From Halochromatium salexigens (lineage in GTDB: Bacteria; Pseudomonadota; Gammaproteobacteria; Chromatiales; Chromatiaceae), in contig NZ_NHSF01000035.1 in the NCBI RefSeq assembly GCF_016653295.1, positions 1 through 35,118 of the forward strand: DNA of 35,118 nt. Reading direction: 5' to 3'. Below, piece after piece: positions 1 through 6,752 of this stretch. Under the pieces are notes generated by a model. It was not told the origin of the DNA. It was given only the letters and a program-made list of their open reading frames with translations, and made no database searches. The translations under genes and the position numbers were made by a program. The first letter of the stretch is position 1, and the number at the start of each line of letters is the position of its first letter.

Positions 1-105
1 ACGCTCTATACCGTCTATGCCTCATGGGAGGAGCTGTTGACGTTTATGCTCGAGGCGCTCGAACCGGCCCAGCCTCCACCAAAAGCGCGGCGCTTAAGGC
101 GGTGA
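1..105 (+). CDS. 3' end of an unidentified gene (partial)
   Basis: Frame 1 is open from the first base of the window to a TGA at 103-105 and encodes 34 residues, beginning TLYTVYASWEELLTFMLEAL and ending in a proline- and arginine-rich tail. The amphipathic run looks like real protein, and the frame stops just before the tRNA promoter. The beginning lies outside the window and I do not recognise the family. It could be a chance open frame, because 34 codons is short in high-G+C DNA. Confidence 0.4.
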   Translation, partial: TLYTVYASWEELLTFMLEALEPAQPPPKARRLRR

Positions 106-144
106 CAGGGCAAATTTGGAATTGCTGGAGCTTGCACCAATGGC

Positions 145-173
145 TTGACCTGTCGTTCGTCGCGCGCTATCCT
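145..173 (+). promoter_or_regulatory. sigma70-type promoter of tRNA-Met
   Basis: A TTGACC -35 box (145-150) and a TATCCT -10 box (168-173) are separated by exactly 17 bases. The -10 box ends 13 bases before the first tRNA base, which fits a short 5' leader removed by RNase P. The call is from sequence alone. Confidence 0.6.
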
Positions 174-186
174 GCTTGGCCTTTCT

Positions 187-263
187 GGCTACGTAGCTCA
201 GTTGGTTAGAGCGCGGCACTCATAATGCCGATGTCGCTAGTTCGAATCTAGCCGTAGCCACCA
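187..263 (+). tRNA. tRNA-Met(CAT), elongator
   Basis: The 77-base sequence folds as a full cloverleaf. The acceptor stem GGCTACG (187-193) pairs with CGTAGCC (253-259), followed by discriminator A and an encoded CCA (261-263). The anticodon stem CGGCA/TGCCG closes the loop CTCATAA with anticodon CAT at 221-223. The acceptor stem and D arm match the elongator methionine tRNA of Escherichia coli (metT type). They do not match initiator tRNA, which has a mismatched first pair, or tRNA-Ile2 (CAT), whose acceptor stem is GGCCCCT. It has its own promoter upstream and a terminator just downstream, so it is a single-gene unit. Confidence 0.97.
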
Positions 264-281
264 GAAAAAACCAATCAAACG

Positions 282-304
282 AGCCGCTTGCGAGCGGCTT
301 TTTT
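282..304 (+). terminator. rho-independent terminator after tRNA-Met
   Basis: A perfect 7-bp stem AGCCGCT/AGCGGCT (282-288 with 293-299) has a four-base loop and runs into six T residues (299-304). It lies 18 bases past the tRNA CCA end. A run of A residues upstream of the stem (264-270) could let it also serve the convergent minus-strand gene that ends at 309. Confidence 0.85.
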
Positions 305-308
305 GCGC

Positions 309-1904
309 CTAATCTTGGGCCAGTCGAAACCCTAAGGCGCCATAACCGTTCCAAGGCAGAATCGCGCGTCGGGCCGCGGCTCGCACAAGCCCGGTCTGCC
401 CATGCCAGGAACTGCCGCGAATCGCGCGCGAGCCGGAATGATTCGAGCTCGCGCACCGTTGTTCCGCGCCTCCGTACTCGCGGTCATAGGCTGAACAGGT
501 CCATTCCCACACGTTGCCCAGCATGTCATGCAGCTCCCAGGCATTCGCCTGGTACTGTCCGACCGGCGCGGTCTGAGCGTAGCCGTCGTCGCAGGTATGA
601 TGAGGCCAGGAGAAGCCATTCTCGCGCGCCGAGGTCTGGTCGTGAACATTGGCGTAGGTGCAGGCATCGTGTGTTTTCCGACCCCAGTAGTAGGGCGTTT
701 CCGTCCCGGCGCGGGCGGCATATTCCCATTCCGCCTCGGTCGGTAGGCGGTAGGCCTGGCCCGTCGTCTCCGAAAGCCAGGCAGCATAGGCGCTTGCGTC
801 CTCCCAGCTGACATTGATCACCGGTCGATTACCGCGCCCCCAGCCCTCATCATTGGGAGGCTGTCGATTCGTGGCCTGGGCAAAGCGATCGTACTGACTG
901 AAAGTGACCTCGTATTTGCCGATCTTGAAGGCATCAACGCAGACTTCATGCTGTGCTTCGTCTCGGCCGCCGCCCTCGTTCGGGGGGCTGCCCATCTCGA
1001 AGCAGCCCGCTTTCAGGGCCACCATCTCGGGGATTTGGGCGAAGCGACGTGCCTGCTCGGCCCGTTGCGCGAGGCGTGTCTCGGCCTGCGCGCGGAAGTC
1101 GCAGCCAGTGCGTTCACAGTTGTCCAAGTAGGCTTGGTAGGCGGCTTCATCATCGGCTTGCTCGGCTTGGGCAAAGGCGACTTGGTCGAGTTCGGCGCTG
1201 ATTTGGTTGAGCGCCACTTCGCGTTGCGCAAGCTCGTCTTCACGCCATGCAAGCTCAGCGGCTCGCGCAGCCTGCGCGGCTGCTGTCCTTAACGTCCCCA
1301 GGCGCTGCTCGGCCCGCGCACGGTAGGCGCAACCCGAAGCTTGGCAATCGGCCAGGTAGGCGCGATAGGCGGCTACCGTGTCTAGTTCGAAGGCTTGCTC
1401 ATAGGCTTCGATATCGGCGGCCTCAGCCCTGGGCTCGGTGATGGGCCCCTCTTGCGTGGTGGTTTGGCGCAAAACCGCGATGCGCTGCTCGGCCTGCGCG
1501 CGATGAGCACAACCAGTGACCTGGCAATTGGCTAGATAGGCGCGATAGGCGGCTGCGGTATCAGTTTGCTTGGCGCGCGTGAAGGTGGCACGATCCAGCT
1601 CGGTCGCGCGCTGTGCCAGCGCGGCTTCGCGCGCCTCGAACGCTGGCTCATTGCTCAGTGGCCAGTGCAGGATGACAAACCACCATCCGCTTACGGCAAA
1701 CCCGATCCCCACCAGCAAAAGTCCGAGAGCAGCGGGCTGTTTCCAGGCATGTAATCGGAGCCCCGAAGGCGCGTTGCCGGAGAGACCAGCCTGTCTGCTC
1801 TTGTCATCGCCAGCGCGCGCATTGGCGCTGCTGCGCTGATGCGCAAGCGGTCGTGCTGAGCCGGTGCGTTGAGACGTGACAGGGGACGATATCTTGGACC
1901 GCAT
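309..1904 (-). CDS. membrane-anchored SUMF1/FGE-fold protein with Cys-x4-Cys repeats
   Basis: The protein has 531 residues. An N-terminal basic, Ser-rich segment (1-55) precedes one membrane helix (about 57-79), so the rest is probably periplasmic. Residues 118-281 hold three copies of a roughly 28-residue helical repeat (AYRAYLANCQ..GC..RA.AE), each with a C-x4-C pair (C127/C132, C187/C192, C263/C268), separated by Ala/Glu-rich coils. Residues 294-529 form a SUMF1-type domain: MVALKAGCFEMGS at the start, GKYEVTFSQYD, RLPTEAEWEYAARAG, MLGNVWEWTCSAY, and GFRLAQD at the end. The catalytic cysteine pair of true formylglycine-generating enzymes is missing: the usual site near residues 497-505 reads GSSWHGQTG. 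A sulfatase-activating role is therefore unlikely, and the domain may bind a ligand or partner as in many SUMF1-like proteins. It follows the Wzz-like gene by 28 bases, probably in one operon. Function unknown. Confidence 0.85.
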   Translation of the reverse strand: MRSKISSPVTSQRTGSARPLAHQRSSANARAGDDKSRQAGLSGNAPSGLRLHAWKQPAALGLLLVGIGFAVSGWWFVILHWPLSNEPAFEAREAALAQRATELDRATFTRAKQTDTAAAYRAYLANCQVTGCAHRAQAEQRIAVLRQTTTQEGPITEPRAEAADIEAYEQAFELDTVAAYRAYLADCQASGCAYRARAEQRLGTLRTAAAQAARAAELAWREDELAQREVALNQISAELDQVAFAQAEQADDEAAYQAYLDNCERTGCDFRAQAETRLAQRAEQARRFAQIPEMVALKAGCFEMGSPPNEGGGRDEAQHEVCVDAFKIGKYEVTFSQYDRFAQATNRQPPNDEGWGRGNRPVINVSWEDASAYAAWLSETTGQAYRLPTEAEWEYAARAGTETPYYWGRKTHDACTYANVHDQTSARENGFSWPHHTCDDGYAQTAPVGQYQANAWELHDMLGNVWEWTCSAYDREYGGAEQRCASSNHSGSRAIRGSSWHGQTGLVRAAARRAILPWNGYGALGFRLAQD

Positions 1905-1932
1905 GATGCTCTCTGACTGCCTCGGACGCTGA

Positions 1933-4047
1933 TCAAGCCAATACTGGATAGATGAGATTCAGTTCGTCCAGCGAGCTCGCTGCACCGGCTGGGGAGTAGG
2001 GCGCGAAACGCAGGGTATCGGCGCCACTCATCGGACCAGCGATCTGGCTGAGTCGTGTCAGGCGCGCGCCCTGGCCGACCAGGTACATGAGGTAGGTGTC
2101 GCGCAATGTTGCGGCGGTGACCTCGCTGGCGTGGGCGATCCCCGCATCGGCGGCAAGCAGGCTCAGGCGATGTGTCAGATCCTCGAAGGCGGGGCGGTCC
2201 AAGCCCTCCCAGGCCGGCAGCGGGTTGGTATCGGTGAGCACATCGGCGAACCCATCGGCAAAGAGGGCGCGCAAACGCGGCGGCAGCCTCAGCACGCGGG
2301 TGCCAAGATGCAGATCGCCCTCGGTAAGGGCGAAGTTCTCATGGGTCAACGCGGCGGCTTCGTCCAGCTGGACGCCGCACAGCAGGAGCCCGATCAGTTG
2401 ACGCTCGTTCGTCTCGGCTAACTGCCACAGGGCCTCGACCTCGCCGATCATCAATTGCCGTGGCGCCTGCGTGGGTGCACTGGGCCTCGAGGCATCGGTC
2501 AGGACCGCCGAGCTTAAAGCGGGAGCGCTTGGTTCATCCGTCTCCTCACGCCTTGGGATCCGCGTTCTGACATTGGCGCCGTTTTCTTGACCATCGGCCT
2601 CGGTCCCCCAGATGCGCACGCCGGTGAGCGGGGAAGACGGTCGCGAGCCCTGTGCCTTGGCGTCGAGCCACATGAGGATGAGGATAGTGATCAGTCCGAC
2701 GGCGGTCGCCGCAGCCAGTGTCAGCCCCAGATCCCGTTCATAGTCGGGGCTGATCGGGTCGCGCGGCGCGAAGGCCGCCTCGATGATCTCGATCTGCGGA
2801 TAGCTGGCGAGTGCGGTTGTTTGCAGGCTCATCCGCTGCGATTCGACCTCGCGCTGCATCTCCTCTAGGCGGCTTAAATCCTGTTGTAGGTCTTCGAATT
2901 CGGCGAAGCCGGACGAGAACGTCGATGCCCGCGCCTTCTGCTCGGTCAGCTCGGCACGCAAGTCGCGCACATGGCGGTTGGCCAGATCTGCGGTCTCTCG
3001 AGCCGTTGCTAAGACCTGTCGACGTCCTTCGCGCTCGACCTCATCGATGCGCGTCTCGAGCGACTCAAGCCGTTCGATGATCCGGCGCTTGTTCGGATCT
3101 TTTTCGATGAAGAGTTCAGTGTAGCGCTCGCGCAGTTGACGGGCCTGCGCCCGGGCCTGCTTTGCCCGCTGATACAGGTTTGAGCGTTCATTCGCGAATT
3201 GCTCGGGCAGTGCGCGTCTGCCAATGGTGGCTGTGCTTTCGAGGGCCTCAAGACGCGCTTGGGCCCTCATCGAGGCGTCCTCGGCTTTGCCTAACGCCTC
3301 TTGAAGCAGACCGAGGCGCTTGAGTGCTTCGTTGCTGTCGCGCTCTAGGGTCACGATGTCGAAACGTGCGCGAAACTCGTCCAATATCTTGCGCTTCGCC
3401 TGGATGCGTTCTTCCAACAGGCGAGCGCGCTCGTCGAGCTTCTCGAGCCGATCTCCAACCTGGGTCTCGATCTCACGCTCGCGCAAGGCCTGATAAGCGG
3501 CGAGCCATTCATCGACGAGGTTGGCCAACAGCGAGGGCTCGGCGCCGGTGGCGCTCAACTTCACCAGGTTTGTTTGAGGTACCAGAGACACCTCCAGCAT
3601 CGACAAGAGGTCATCTGGTGTCAGGGCTGCGGTGTATAGGCGGAGTCCGGCGTTTGTGTCGCTCCGTAATGCGTTGCGCAGCCGTGCCAGCGTATCTTCC
3701 AAGAGGTTGTGGCCGAGTAGCAGGCTGCGCTGAATGGCGACATGTTGCGCGTTGGCGACGGCGGTCCCAAAGCCGCTGCGTTCCTCCGGGACGATGGTCA
3801 GTACCGTGGCGGTGGCGCGATAGACAGGCGGACGGTTGAAGTTCCATAGACTCACCGGTGCGGCGATCACTACAAAAGCGGCGAAAAACCAGGCGAGATA
3901 AGACCATTTAGGCCGTGCTGGCGGCGGTGGCTGATCGTTCGACGCATCGCGAGTGACGACCTCGATCTGTGGTAATCGATGGCCACTGCCTCCGGTCCGG
4001 TTGGAGGACCAGCTGGGGTCTATCCGGTCACGACTATTGCGGGACAT
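1933..4047 (-). CDS. Wzz/GNVR-type polysaccharide chain-length regulator with recombinase-like C-terminal domain
   Basis: The protein has 704 residues. A Pro-rich cytoplasmic head leads to membrane helix 1 (about 48-68). The Wzz-type N-terminal region follows (NRPPVYRATATVLTIVPEE), then a long coiled coil (about 185-415), a pre-membrane segment rich in Pro (EAAFAPRDPISPDYERD) and helix 2 (about 445-465). This is the layout of Wzz/GumC-type co-polymerases, which set exopolysaccharide or O-antigen length. A second domain follows in the cytoplasm (about 535-695). Its pattern LLLCGVQLDEAAALTHENF ... ATLRDTYLMYLVGQGA ... IAGPMSGADTLRF aligns by eye with the catalytic core of tyrosine recombinases. 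Of the active-site residues only one Arg (R649) remains: box-I Arg is Q560, the HxxR His is A646, the GH His is P672 and the nucleophilic Tyr is F681. There is no BY-kinase domain. Wzz part confident; tail assignment inferred. Confidence 0.85.
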   Translation of the reverse strand: MSRNSRDRIDPSWSSNRTGGSGHRLPQIEVVTRDASNDQPPPPARPKWSYLAWFFAAFVVIAAPVSLWNFNRPPVYRATATVLTIVPEERSGFGTAVANAQHVAIQRSLLLGHNLLEDTLARLRNALRSDTNAGLRLYTAALTPDDLLSMLEVSLVPQTNLVKLSATGAEPSLLANLVDEWLAAYQALREREIETQVGDRLEKLDERARLLEERIQAKRKILDEFRARFDIVTLERDSNEALKRLGLLQEALGKAEDASMRAQARLEALESTATIGRRALPEQFANERSNLYQRAKQARAQARQLRERYTELFIEKDPNKRRIIERLESLETRIDEVEREGRRQVLATARETADLANRHVRDLRAELTEQKARASTFSSGFAEFEDLQQDLSRLEEMQREVESQRMSLQTTALASYPQIEIIEAAFAPRDPISPDYERDLGLTLAAATAVGLITILILMWLDAKAQGSRPSSPLTGVRIWGTEADGQENGANVRTRIPRREETDEPSAPALSSAVLTDASRPSAPTQAPRQLMIGEVEALWQLAETNERQLIGLLLCGVQLDEAAALTHENFALTEGDLHLGTRVLRLPPRLRALFADGFADVLTDTNPLPAWEGLDRPAFEDLTHRLSLLAADAGIAHASEVTAATLRDTYLMYLVGQGARLTRLSQIAGPMSGADTLRFAPYSPAGAASSLDELNLIYPVLA

Positions 4048-4108
4048 AAATCACATCGCCTTATTCGTTAACTGTCGGCTTGATTTCTAGCACATAATGA
4101 ACACAGCC

Positions 4109-5419
4109 TCAGGTGCGCACCAGGGCGATCTGCCGCCCCTCGGGGCTGGTCGTCTCCTCACTGCGGGTGCGCGCCTCGATCGGTGGCTGCTCGGCGCGGC
4201 GATCGAAGATCACTAGCCAGCCGCTGTCCAGCCCCAATCCGGCTAGATAGGCATCGAGCTGCTTCAGCACCTCGGCGAGCGGATCGGGGTGCCCATCGCT
4301 CGAGGCCTTAAGCTCCATCCCCAGCGTCACCGCGCCATAGCGCAGGCACATATCCATGCGCCCGGAGCCGATGGCGTATTCGCGCTCCAACGTCGCGCCA
4401 CCGTTGATGACCCGATGCAGGAAGGCCATCAGCACCAGATGCGGGGCGATCTCGTGATAGGGCGCACTGCCGAGCATCGGCTCGATCACGCGGCGCACGC
4501 GCGGTTCCTGGAGCTTATGGGCGAGCTGATCGAGATGGGTCACGCGCTCGAGGATCATCTGCTCCTTGGCCTGATCGATCAGCTCACGGGTGATCGGTTG
4601 GGTCCGGTCGCGTCCCGCGGGCAGCTCGAAACAGGCGCGATAGGCCAGCGCATTGACCAACCAGGGTTGGCCCTGTGTTAGTGTCCAAACCTGCTCCAGC
4701 GCCTCCGGGGTGAACAGCTGCCCGGTCTCCTGGGTGTGCTCCAGCAGCAGGGTGCGCGTCTCCTCGGCGCTGAAGTCGCCCAGGCGCAGGGACTTGGCCT
4801 TGATGTTGAAGGCGCTGCCGCCGGTGATGACCTCGCGCTCGGAGCGAGCGTAAATGCGGTAGTCGCGCAGATCGCGCACGCCGCAGAGCACGACCGTCTG
4901 CGGGAACGCCGTCGGGCGCTGCGGGTAGCCGGCGCGCAGTTGGCGTAGCAGGGAGAGGAGGGTGTCGCCAACCAGGGCGTCGACCTCATCCAGGAGCAGC
5001 ACGGCGGGGCGCGGATCGAGGCCGGTCCAGAATTCCAACAGACGCGAGAGCCGGTCCTCGGGCGCGCAGGTCGCACCCTCGCTGCGTTGCCATTCGTCAG
5101 AACGCGGATCGTTCAGGTAGAGCCTTATCGAACGTCCCAGGACGCTGCAGATCGCGGCCATGCCGCGGGCGACGTCCTCGCGCGCGGTCTGTGCCGCCTC
5201 GAGATTGGCATAGACCGCCCGATAACGCCCATCCCGATTCAGATGCGCCATCAGCGCGAGCTGGCAAGACATCTTGCCGGTCTGCCGCGGTGCGTGAAGC
5301 AGGAAGTATTTCTTCTGCTCGATCAGGCTGAGAACCTGCTCGAGATCCCAGCGCGATAGCGGCGGCAGGCTGTAGTGGTCCTCAGCGCGGATCGGGCCTT
5401 CGGTGTTGAAGAAGCGCAT
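4109..5419 (-). CDS. AAA-type ATPase with C-terminal PD-(D/E)xK nuclease-like domain
   Basis: I place the start at the ATG at 5419 (436 residues, beginning MRFFNTEGPI), because related proteins as I recall them begin with this MRFFN..PEDHY block. An ATG 69 bases further upstream is possible but adds unlike sequence. The Walker A is HAPRQTGKM (42-50), with Met where Thr or Ser normally sits. Walker B is LLLDEVDAL (141-149), and an AAA lid-like region (LSAEET..LL) follows. The C-terminal part has GSGRMD (D356) and GMELKAS (E369-x-K371), a spacing typical of PD-(D/E)xK nuclease folds in this group of ATPases. Such proteins are common in multicopy sets in Chromatiales, cyanobacteria and bacteroidetes; their function is unclear (mobile-element or defence roles have been proposed). 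It lies 61 bases upstream of the Wzz-like gene on the same strand. Confidence 0.8.
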   Translation of the reverse strand: MRFFNTEGPIRAEDHYSLPPLSRWDLEQVLSLIEQKKYFLLHAPRQTGKMSCQLALMAHLNRDGRYRAVYANLEAAQTAREDVARGMAAICSVLGRSIRLYLNDPRSDEWQRSEGATCAPEDRLSRLLEFWTGLDPRPAVLLLDEVDALVGDTLLSLLRQLRAGYPQRPTAFPQTVVLCGVRDLRDYRIYARSEREVITGGSAFNIKAKSLRLGDFSAEETRTLLLEHTQETGQLFTPEALEQVWTLTQGQPWLVNALAYRACFELPAGRDRTQPITRELIDQAKEQMILERVTHLDQLAHKLQEPRVRRVIEPMLGSAPYHEIAPHLVLMAFLHRVINGGATLEREYAIGSGRMDMCLRYGAVTLGMELKASSDGHPDPLAEVLKQLDAYLAGLGLDSGWLVIFDRRAEQPPIEARTRSEETTSPEGRQIALVRT

Positions 5420-5648
5420 GGCGGTACCTGGGACGAGTTCGGCGCAGTATGGTCGCCTTTGGCGTCCCGTGAATCGAGTCCAAGGCACGCGTCTTCCATG
5501 CGGGGTCGTGCGAACTTCTTGTGTATTCGGTTGCCTGTTTGCTTGGATTTGTGGTCTGAGCCCGAGGATAAAGCGTCAGAGTTGACACATCTGGGGTGAG
5601 TTTCGCGCCGATCACCCCATGTTTATCCAAACCAAGAATGATGGGCGG

Positions 5649-6752
5649 ATGACGATGTCGAGGGCAACGCTAGGATTGATAGGTGTGCTTCTGGTCGTGG
5701 GGAGCGTCTCGGCTCAGCCGCAGGCGCCCGGCGTGATCCTGAGCGAGGCGCGGGTGGCGACCGTCGCCGATCGGGTCGAAGCCCTGGGCACGCTGCGCGC
5801 GAACGAGTCGGTGACGATCACGGCGACGGTCACCGAGACGCTCTCGGCGATCCACTTCAACGATGGCCAGCGGGTCGAGGCGGGCGACATCCTGGTCGAG
5901 ATGACTAGCCGCGAGCAGCATGCGCGCTTGGAGGAGGCAAAGGCCCGACTTGCCGAGGCCGAACAGCAGTTCGAGCGGGTGAAGTCGCTCGAGGCGACCG
6001 GTTCGGCCTCTGCCTCGCTGCTCGATGAGCGCCGCCGCGACCTGCGCGCCACGCGAGCGGCCCTGGCGGCGATCGAGTCGCAGCTCGCCGATCGGTTGAT
6101 CAAGGCACCGTTCGACGGCGTGGTCGGCCTGCGCAACATCAGCCTGGGTGCCCTGGTCGAGCCCGGCGATGTGATCACCACGCTGGATGACGATCGCGTG
6201 ATGAAGCTGGATTTTCCGGTGCCCAGCCTGTTCTTGCCGTCGCTGGCGCCGGGGTTGTCGATCGAGGCGCAAGCGCCGGCCCTGGGCGATCAGGCCTTCG
6301 AGGGCGAGGTCGCCAGCGTCTCGAGCCGCGTCGATCCGGTGACCCGCAGCGTGCAGGTGCGCGCGCTGATCGAGAATCCGGAGCGTCAATTGCGGCCCGG
6401 TCTGCTGATGCGCGTCGAGCTGCTGCGCGATCCGCGCGAGGCGGTGATGGTGCCGGAGGCGGCCATCCTGCAGCGTGGCAAGGACCATACCGTGCTGGTC
6501 GTCGAGGAGGATGCCGAGGGCCAGATGCTGGCGCAGCGCCGCCCGGTGCAGGTCGGTCTGCGCCGCCCCGGTGAGGTCGAGATCGTCGCCGGCCTCTCGC
6601 CCGGCGAGCGCGTGATCACCCACGGCGCGGATAAGGCGCGCCCGGGTCAGCCGGTGCAGGTGCGGGCGGTCGACGATGGCAGTCGGCCGCTGAGCGAGCT
6701 GATCGCGCAGCCGGCGGAATCGACGGGCGATGAGACGGAGCGCACGCCGTGA
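5649..6752 (+). CDS. RND efflux periplasmic adaptor subunit (MFP/HlyD family)
   Basis: This is the periplasmic bridge between an RND pump and an outer-membrane channel. From the ATG at 5649 it has 367 residues. A signal peptide (RATLGLIGVLLVVGSVSA, cleaved before QPQ) has no lipobox Cys, so it is not a lipoprotein. Next come the lipoyl/barrel-sandwich half (VEALGTLRANESVTITATV..G.RVEAGDILVEM), an alpha-hairpin (EARLAEAEQQFERVKSLE..LDERRRDL), the second lipoyl half (LIKAPFDGVVGLRNISLGALVEPGD) and beta-barrel and membrane-proximal parts. In-frame ATGs also lie at 5619 and 5655. The 5619 start adds a polar stretch before the signal peptide and lacks a ribosome site, so 5649 or 5655 is favoured. 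It overlaps the pump gene by four bases (GTGA). Confidence 0.93.
   Translation: MTMSRATLGLIGVLLVVGSVSAQPQAPGVILSEARVATVADRVEALGTLRANESVTITATVTETLSAIHFNDGQRVEAGDILVEMTSREQHARLEEAKARLAEAEQQFERVKSLEATGSASASLLDERRRDLRATRAALAAIESQLADRLIKAPFDGVVGLRNISLGALVEPGDVITTLDDDRVMKLDFPVPSLFLPSLAPGLSIEAQAPALGDQAFEGEVASVSSRVDPVTRSVQVRALIENPERQLRPGLLMRVELLRDPREAVMVPEAAILQRGKDHTVLVVEEDAEGQMLAQRRPVQVGLRRPGEVEIVAGLSPGERVITHGADKARPGQPVQVRAVDDGSRPLSELIAQPAESTGDETERTP

Noticed and set aside
187-263. tRNA-Met as an attachment site for a genomic island
   Set aside because: No second copy of the tRNA 3' end was seen in the window and no active integrase is present; the recombinase-like domain nearby lacks its catalytic residues.
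5670-6623. Minus-strand open frame (317 codons) antisense to the RND adaptor
   Set aside because: His/Asp/Arg-rich antisense frame of a confident gene.
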